Assembly: GCF_027532185.1 (NCBI RefSeq)
Contig: NZ_JAPZSV010000002.1
Span: 458,728-522,727, forward strand
Length of the DNA: 64,000 bases
Direction: 5' to 3'
Source of the DNA: Hylemonella sp.
GTDB lineage: Bacteria > Pseudomonadota > Gammaproteobacteria > Burkholderiales > Burkholderiaceae_C
The notes beneath the pieces are model-generated. The model was not told where the DNA came from. It did not search any database and worked only from the letters and a program-made list of their open reading frames with translations. The position numbers and the translations under genes were made by a program. The first letter of the stretch is position 1. The number at the start of each line of letters is the position of its first letter. Positions 60,601 through 64,000 of the stretch are shown piece by piece.

Positions 60601-60739
60601 CGAACAGGACCTCGCCTTGGGTCTCGGCACGCAGGCGCGCGGCCAGGCGGCCGGCGACTTCGTTGCTGAGGCGGGAGACCGCGTCGTAGCTGGCCGCGGG
60701 CGTGGAGGCGGAGACGTTCAAAGGCAGGGGAGCGTTCAT
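57635..60739 (-). CDS. ydiJ: FAD/4Fe-4S oxidoreductase, D-2-hydroxyglutarate dehydrogenase-like (YdiJ family)
   Basis: A 1034-residue three-part flavoprotein. The N-terminal FAD-binding domain has VPRGGGTSQCGQTVGAG near residue 92 and NNSCGSRS near 170; the FAD-oxidase C domain follows. A 4Fe-4S motif CVSCKGCKRDCPTG is near residue 680, and the CCG-type C-terminal domain has CCGRTF and SCCGMAGSFGYE. The E. coli homologue YdiJ oxidises D-2-hydroxyglutarate; D-lactate or other 2-hydroxyacids are alternatives. It starts one base after the GntR stop, so the regulator and enzyme share an operon. The divergent neighbour is a glyoxylate aminotransferase. Confidence 0.92.
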   Translation of the reverse strand: MNAPLPLNVSASTPAASYDAVSRLSNEVAGRLAARLRAETQGEVLFGPADRGRYATDASIYQVMPVGVFLPRDAADVRLAIDICRDLGVPIVPRGGGTSQCGQTVGAGLVIDHSKHMRNILDINVEQRTARVEPGLVLDHLNAALKKHGLWYPVDVSTSAQATLGGMAGNNSCGSRSIAYGNMVHNVLGAQAWLADGELLNFGRYDQAVGRVKQIGDFVRGLAGLHRDEIEARWPKVLRRVAGYNLDIFHNQNEKPYTNDGSVNLAHLLIGSEGTLALTRSLCLQLSELPRAKVLGVVNFPTFYKAMDSAQHIVKLGHHMQGGALTAVELVDRTMIELSLQNPAFAPTIRTALAPAINGGKPEAILLVEFSGASKADIAPKIKELVELMGDLGLPGSVVEMIDDAPQKNLWEVRKAGLNIMMSLRGDGKPVSFIEDCAVPLVHLAEYTDALTQVFRKYGSRGTWYAHASVGTLHVRPILDMRRDGAQKMRAIAEEASELVRKYKGAYSGEHGDGLCRGEWIEWQFGPRLTEALGQIKQHFDPQGLLCPQRMIKPPKMDDTTLMRYPPGHKQRVVPIQPVLDWSAWNVQNNPVTEETTAPGTGGDPAQGLAMHVEMCNNNGHCRKFDAGTMCPSYRVTRDEQHLTRGRANTLRLALSGQLDGLKGEDALSSEVVREAFDLCVSCKGCKRDCPTGVDMAKLKVEFLQHYKAKHGHTIKDRLVGQLPDYARHAAKVAPVLNLRDKIPLMAQLSEKLFGFSAKRSLPQWKSQHFFNTPVRSASRDEVLAAAKPVVLFVDTFNGYFESDNAHAALHVLQAAGYTVHVASKAQADGKHLCCGRTFLSAGMVEQAKAKAREVVESLLPFAEKGIAIVGLEPSCLLTLRDELLVMGLGEGAQQIAKSALLFEEFLAREAKAGQLEIFRAKLKPVNQPVLLHGHCHQKAFAAVTPVMEVLSLIPGAKPELIESSCCGMAGSFGYEVEHYEVSMQMAEAALLPAVRAKADAIVVADGTSCRHQIADGAQREAVHVARLLAGQLG

Positions 60740-60740
60740 T

Positions 60741-61433
60741 TCAATTCTTCACTTGCGTCTGCGCCGCGGCCAGGACTGCGCGCAGCTGTTCCACCACCAC
60801 GTCGCGCTTGTGGCCGAGGTGGGCCACGAGTTCGGCGCGCAGGGCGGCACCGTCGCGCCGCTGCAGGGCGTCGATCATGCGGTCGTGTTCGGCCATGGCG
60901 CGGGCCCATTTCTCGCCGTCCTGGTTGGAGCGGAAGCGCAGGGCCTGCAGGCGGGCGTTGACCTGGTTGTAGGTGGCGGTGAGCACGGGGTTGCGTGCCG
61001 CGGCATTGAAGGCGCGGTGGATGGCGGCGTTGAGCCGGTAATAGGTGGAGAGGTCGCGCCGGGTGTAGGCGGCCTTCATCTCGTAGTGCATGGCCTCGAT
61101 CTCGCGCAGTTCTTCAGGGCTGATGCGCTGCGCGGCCAGTTCGCCCGACAGGCCTTCGAGCCCGGCCATGACCTCAAAGGTGTTGAGGATGTCGGCCTCG
61201 CCCAGCTGCACGGCAATGGCGCCGCGGTTGGGCAGCAGCTCCACCAGGCCCTCGGCGGCCAGGGTCTTGATGGCTTCACGCAGCGGGGTGCGCGAGACCT
61301 TGAGCTGCTCGCACAGCTCACGTTCATTGAGTTTGGCGCCGGGGGCGATCTGCCCTTCCACCAGCATCTGGCGCAGGCGTTGCGCCACCTGGCCGTGCAG
61401 GACGGCCCCGGGCATGCTCAGGATCTCGGCCAT
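60741..61433 (-). CDS. GntR-family regulator, FCD subfamily
   Basis: A 230-residue regulator. The winged helix is at the N-terminus (LRQMLVEGQIAPGAKLNERE, then LKVSRTPLREAIKTLAAEGL) and the all-helical FCD effector domain covers ~95-220, with metal-binding histidines and acidic residues (EAMHYEM, NAAIHRAF). FCD ligands are usually small carboxylates. Two nearly identical TTGTATxCAA sites lie between it and the aminotransferase gene, so it very likely controls both directions. Confidence 0.93.
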   Translation of the reverse strand: MAEILSMPGAVLHGQVAQRLRQMLVEGQIAPGAKLNERELCEQLKVSRTPLREAIKTLAAEGLVELLPNRGAIAVQLGEADILNTFEVMAGLEGLSGELAAQRISPEELREIEAMHYEMKAAYTRRDLSTYYRLNAAIHRAFNAAARNPVLTATYNQVNARLQALRFRSNQDGEKWARAMAEHDRMIDALQRRDGAALRAELVAHLGHKRDVVVEQLRAVLAAAQTQVKN

Positions 61434-61445
61434 GTTCTTATCCGT

Positions 61446-61455
61446 TTGTATTCAA
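61446..61455. promoter_or_regulatory. GntR/FCD operator 1 (TTGTATTCAA)
   Basis: Matches the TNGTNNNACNA-like pattern of FadR/FCD regulators. It sits 13 bases before the GntR ATG (minus strand), well placed for autorepression. The surrounding TTTGTATTCAAAAAAT recurs almost unchanged at 61507-61522. Confidence 0.6.
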
Positions 61456-61507
61456 AAAATGATTGATTTCTGGCGATTTTAGGGTCATTCTTCTTGACAA
61501 ACAACTT

Positions 61508-61517
61508 TTGTATGCAA
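61508..61517. promoter_or_regulatory. GntR/FCD operator 2 (TTGTATGCAA)
   Basis: The second copy, one base different from operator 1. It lies after TTGACA (61494-61499), a consensus -35 of the aminotransferase gene, and in the space where the -10 is expected, so binding should block transcription of 61550. Confidence 0.6.
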
Positions 61518-61549
61518 AAAATCCACTCACCTTTATCTGTTGCTGAACC

Positions 61550-62785
61550 ATGCTGACTACCAACTTCCACCCCACCGGCCGCCACTTCCTGCAGATCCCG
61601 GGCCCCTCGCCCGTGCCCGAGCGCGTGCTGCGCGCCATGAGCCTGCCCACCATCGACCACCGTGGCCCCGAGTTCGGCGTGCTCGGTCTCAAGGTGCTGG
61701 CCGACATCCAGAAGATCTTCAAGACCAAGCACCCGGTCATGATCTACCCGGCCTCGGGCACCGGCGCCTGGGAAGCCGCGCTGAGCAACACCCTGAGCCC
61801 CGGTGATCACGTGCTGATGTACGAGACCGGGCACTTCGCCTTCCTCTGGCAGCGTCTGGCCACGCGCCTGGGGCTCAAGGCCGAGGTGCTGGCCCTGGCC
61901 GGCACGGACAACGGTGTGCCCGCGAGCTGGCGCCGCGGCGTGCAGGCGGACCTGATCGAGCAGCGCCTGAAGGCGGACACGGGCCACGCGATCAAGGCCG
62001 TGTGCGTGGTGCACAACGAGACCTCGACCGGGGTGACGAGCAACATCGCCGCCGTGCGCAAGGCGATTGACGCGGCCAAGCATCCCGCCCTGCTGCTGGT
62101 GGACACCATCTCGGGCCTGGCCGGTGCCGACTACCGCCATGACGAGTGGGGTGTGGACGTCTCCATCAGCGGCTCGCAGAAGGGCCTGATGCTGCCGCCG
62201 GGCATGAGCTTCAACGCACTCTCGCCCAAGGCCATCGAAGCCAGCAAGACAGCCAAGCTGCCGCGCAGCTTCTGGGCCTGGGACGAGATCATCGAGATGA
62301 ACAAGACGGGCTACTGGCCCTACACGCCCAACACCAACCTCATGTACGGCCTGAGCGAAGCGGCCGACATGATCCTGGGCGAAGGCATGGATGCCGTGCT
62401 GGCACGCCACCAGCGCTGGGCCGCGGGCGTGCGCGCCGCGGTCCAGGCCTGGGGCCTGCCGATCCAGTGTGCGGACAACAATGTCTACTCGCCCATCCTC
62501 ACCGGCGTGATGACGCCCGAAGGCGTGGACGCCGATGCCGTGCGCAAGATCATCTATGAGCGCTTCGACTGCTCGCTGGGCACGGGCCTGGGCAAGGTCA
62601 AGGGCCGCATGTTCCGCATCGGCCATCTGGGCGACAGCAACGACCTGACGCTGATCGGCACCGTGGCGGCCTGCGAGATGGGCCTGAAGCTCGCGGGCGT
62701 GAAGCTGGCGGGCTCGGGCGTTCAAGCCATCATGGACTACTACGCCGGCCACCCCGCAGCCCTGCCGCTGCGCAAGGCAGCCTGA
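61550..62785 (+). CDS. Serine/alanine-glyoxylate aminotransferase
   Basis: A 411-residue class V PLP enzyme that transaminates glyoxylate to glycine with serine or alanine. It begins FLQIPGPSPVPERVLRAM, and YPASGTGAWEAALSN and the PLP lysine Lys211 (SISGSQKGLMLPPG) are present. The FGTGLGKVKGRMFRIGHLGD-like segment near the C-terminus is typical (shown in part). With the D-2-hydroxyacid dehydrogenase it suggests a glyoxylate or serine-related route under one GntR regulator. A 10-base-pair hairpin follows the gene. Confidence 0.9.
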   Translation: MLTTNFHPTGRHFLQIPGPSPVPERVLRAMSLPTIDHRGPEFGVLGLKVLADIQKIFKTKHPVMIYPASGTGAWEAALSNTLSPGDHVLMYETGHFAFLWQRLATRLGLKAEVLALAGTDNGVPASWRRGVQADLIEQRLKADTGHAIKAVCVVHNETSTGVTSNIAAVRKAIDAAKHPALLLVDTISGLAGADYRHDEWGVDVSISGSQKGLMLPPGMSFNALSPKAIEASKTAKLPRSFWAWDEIIEMNKTGYWPYTPNTNLMYGLSEAADMILGEGMDAVLARHQRWAAGVRAAVQAWGLPIQCADNNVYSPILTGVMTPEGVDADAVRKIIYERFDCSLGTGLGKVKGRMFRIGHLGDSNDLTLIGTVAACEMGLKLAGVKLAGSGVQAIMDYYAGHPAALPLRKAA

Positions 62786-62790
62786 GGGGA

Positions 62791-62819
62791 AGTCCGGACC
62801 CCCACCGGCGGTCCGGACT
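62791..62819 (+). terminator. Hairpin after aminotransferase gene
   Basis: AGTCCGGACC-CCCACCGGC-GGTCCGGACT, a perfect 10-base-pair stem five bases after the stop. There is no T run, so termination would be weak; it may protect the 3' end or attenuate transcription into the Bug gene. Confidence 0.5.
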
Positions 62820-62895
62820 GCTAAGGTAAGCGCACCGCGATGCGCGCCCGCGCGGCGGCCCCCGAGAGATTTCAACAACGACCCGAGGAGACATC

Positions 62896-63873
62896 ATGCA
62901 ACGTAGAACCTTTGTCGCCGCCACGGCGGCCAGCGCGGCCACCCTGGCGGCCCCCATGCTCCAGGCGCAGACCCTGCCCAACGGGCCGGTGCGCATCGTC
63001 GTCGGCTTTGCGCCGGGCGGCGGTACCGATGTGCTGGCGCGCATCGTCGGCCAGAAGCTGCAGGCCATGTGGAACCTGACCGTGGTGGTGGAGAACAAGG
63101 CCGGTGCCGCCGGCGTGATCGCTGCCGACCTGGTCTCCAAGGCCGCACCGGACGGCAACACCCTGCTCATGGCCCACATCAACAGCCATGCGCTGGCCCC
63201 GGGCCTGGTGCCCAAGCTGAGTTACAACGTGGAGCGCGACTTCACGCCGCTCACGCTGGTGGGCGTGACGCCCAACCTCCTGGTGGCCAACGTGGACCAG
63301 CCGGCCAAGACCGTGCAGGAACTCGTGGCCCAGTGCAAGGCCAACCCGGGCAAGGTGACCTTCGGCTCGGCCGGCCAGGGCTCGGCCCAGCATCTGGCCA
63401 TCGAGTCCTTCAAGCTGGCGGCCGGCGTGGACGCGCTGCACATCCCCTACAAGGGCTCGGGCCCGATGATCGTGGACCTGATCGCCGGCCAGATCCAGTA
63501 TTCCTTCGACACCATGACGGCCGCCACCCCGCACGTCAAGAGCGGCAAGCTGCGCGCCATCGCCCAGACACGCGCCAAGCGTGCCTCGGGCCACCCCACG
63601 GTGCCGACCATGGCCGAGGCAGGCTTCCCTGGCTTCGAGGCCACCACCTGGTACGGCCTGGTGGGCCCGGGCAAGATGCCGGCCGCCATGGCACAGCGCA
63701 TGAACGAGGACATCAACAAGGTGCTCGCCATGCCCGACGTGAAGGAGAAGCTGGAGCAGTACGGCGCTGAAGACGGCGGCGGCACAGCCCAGCAGTTCGC
63801 CAGCTTCATCCGCGCCGAGCAACAGAAGTGGGGCAAGGTGATCAAGGATGCCAAGGTGACGCTGGATAGCTGA
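62896..63873 (+). CDS. Bug/TctC-family tripartite tricarboxylate transporter substrate-binding protein
   Basis: A 325-residue periplasmic binding protein. The signal peptide begins MQRRTFVAATAASAATLAAP, with an RR pair that hints at Tat or Sec export. The signatures are VRIVVGFAPGGGTDVLARI, VVVENKAGAAGVIAADL and FPGFEATTWYGLVGPG. It is a paralogue of the protein at 35618. GAGGAG lies before the ATG. It follows the aminotransferase after a hairpin and may import a precursor for that pathway; this is inference. Confidence 0.93.
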   Translation: MQRRTFVAATAASAATLAAPMLQAQTLPNGPVRIVVGFAPGGGTDVLARIVGQKLQAMWNLTVVVENKAGAAGVIAADLVSKAAPDGNTLLMAHINSHALAPGLVPKLSYNVERDFTPLTLVGVTPNLLVANVDQPAKTVQELVAQCKANPGKVTFGSAGQGSAQHLAIESFKLAAGVDALHIPYKGSGPMIVDLIAGQIQYSFDTMTAATPHVKSGKLRAIAQTRAKRASGHPTVPTMAEAGFPGFEATTWYGLVGPGKMPAAMAQRMNEDINKVLAMPDVKEKLEQYGAEDGGGTAQQFASFIRAEQQKWGKVIKDAKVTLDS

Positions 63874-63914
63874 CCCCCCTAGGGGGCGGCGCGCTGTGCA
63901 GCGCCCCCCCCCCC
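63874..63914. repeat. GC-rich palindromic intergenic repeat with poly-C tract
   Basis: CCCCCTAGGGGG, then GCGCTG-TG-CAGCGC, then an eleven-base C run at 63904-63914. It follows the Bug stop directly. Similar GC hairpins are frequent after genes in this group of bacteria and may act as terminators. The remaining ~86 bases to the window end show no gene. Confidence 0.45.
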
Positions 63915-64000
63915 GTCCCAAGGTAAACCCACGTGCCCCGCCCCGCCGGGTGCACGGCGGGCCGCCATGGCAAACCCACCCCCGCCAATATTCTCAGGCG

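Noticed and set aside
57929..60961. 1010-codon open frame on the plus strand across the ydiJ-like gene
   Set aside because: Antisense shadow; the minus-strand frame carries full FAD and 4Fe-4S motifs.

Overview
The window is high-GC, densely coded chromosomal DNA of a betaproteobacterium, most likely a Burkholderiales / Comamonadaceae-type organism. The signs are two Bug/TctC periplasmic binding proteins next to catabolic genes, PHA-granule regulation (phaR and a PHA granule-associated protein), an RpoD with a very long Ala/Lys/Pro-rich N-terminus, an RNase R lacking the usual N-terminal winged helix, and dispersed hairpin repeats of a kind I associate with this family. No prophage, transposase or CRISPR array was seen.

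Layout. 1-8.5 kb: the 3' end of a D-amino acid dehydrogenase gene, an HDOD protein overlapping an MBL-fold hydrolase, NAD(P)HX repair (nnrD/E), an AraC regulator divergent from an alpha/beta hydrolase, an SDR, and rnr. 8.5-12.1 kb: two tRNA-Leu(CAG) genes with their own promoters and terminators, rimO, a class I amidotransferase, phaR and tRNA-Val(GAC). 12.1-23.6 kb: an SDR with a palindromic operator, gamma-glutamyltransferase, then the dnaG-rpoD core, a 533-bp inverted-repeat-bounded element, and dnaE. 23.6-32.8 kb: a membrane protein, a TrhO-type rhodanese, an orphan substrate-binding protein, a chemoreceptor with a sigma-28-like promoter, and a pirin / DoxX / flavodoxin / pirin operon divergent from a LysR gene. 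32.8-39.4 kb: gluQ, trmB, a pseudouridine synthase, a Bug protein, an SCP2-type thiolase, then a remodelled stretch with an atypical ORF and a leftover thiolase 3' end, and a fasciclin gene. 39.4-46.6 kb: TetR, a PHA granule protein, a second HDOD gene with acyP, and an envelope-modification module (two-component system, EptA, PAP2 phosphatase) with a PmrA-like box. 46.5-53.5 kb: an inorganic-carbon uptake operon (dabB, dabA, a DUF6671-like zinc-ribbon gene) with a divergent LysR gene and a sensor protein lacking an output domain. 53.6-57.5 kb: a channel-like small membrane protein, a second LysR / DMT transporter / pirin module, and a lower-GC stretch with a DnaQ-like exonuclease. 57.6-64 kb: GntR and a D-2-hydroxyglutarate-dehydrogenase-like flavoprotein, divergent from a serine/alanine-glyoxylate aminotransferase and a second Bug gene.

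How the genes work together. The strongest functional units are: (i) the dab operon, which should supply bicarbonate/CO2, with a translationally overlapping zinc-ribbon gene of unknown function; (ii) the PmrAB-like / EptA / PAP2 cassette for lipid A charge modification; (iii) two paralogous LysR-pirin modules that look like electrophile or quinone stress responses; (iv) the GntR-controlled glyoxylate / 2-hydroxyacid pair with twin operators; and (v) the replication and transcription core dnaG-rpoD-dnaE. All assignments come from reading the sequence without database searches.
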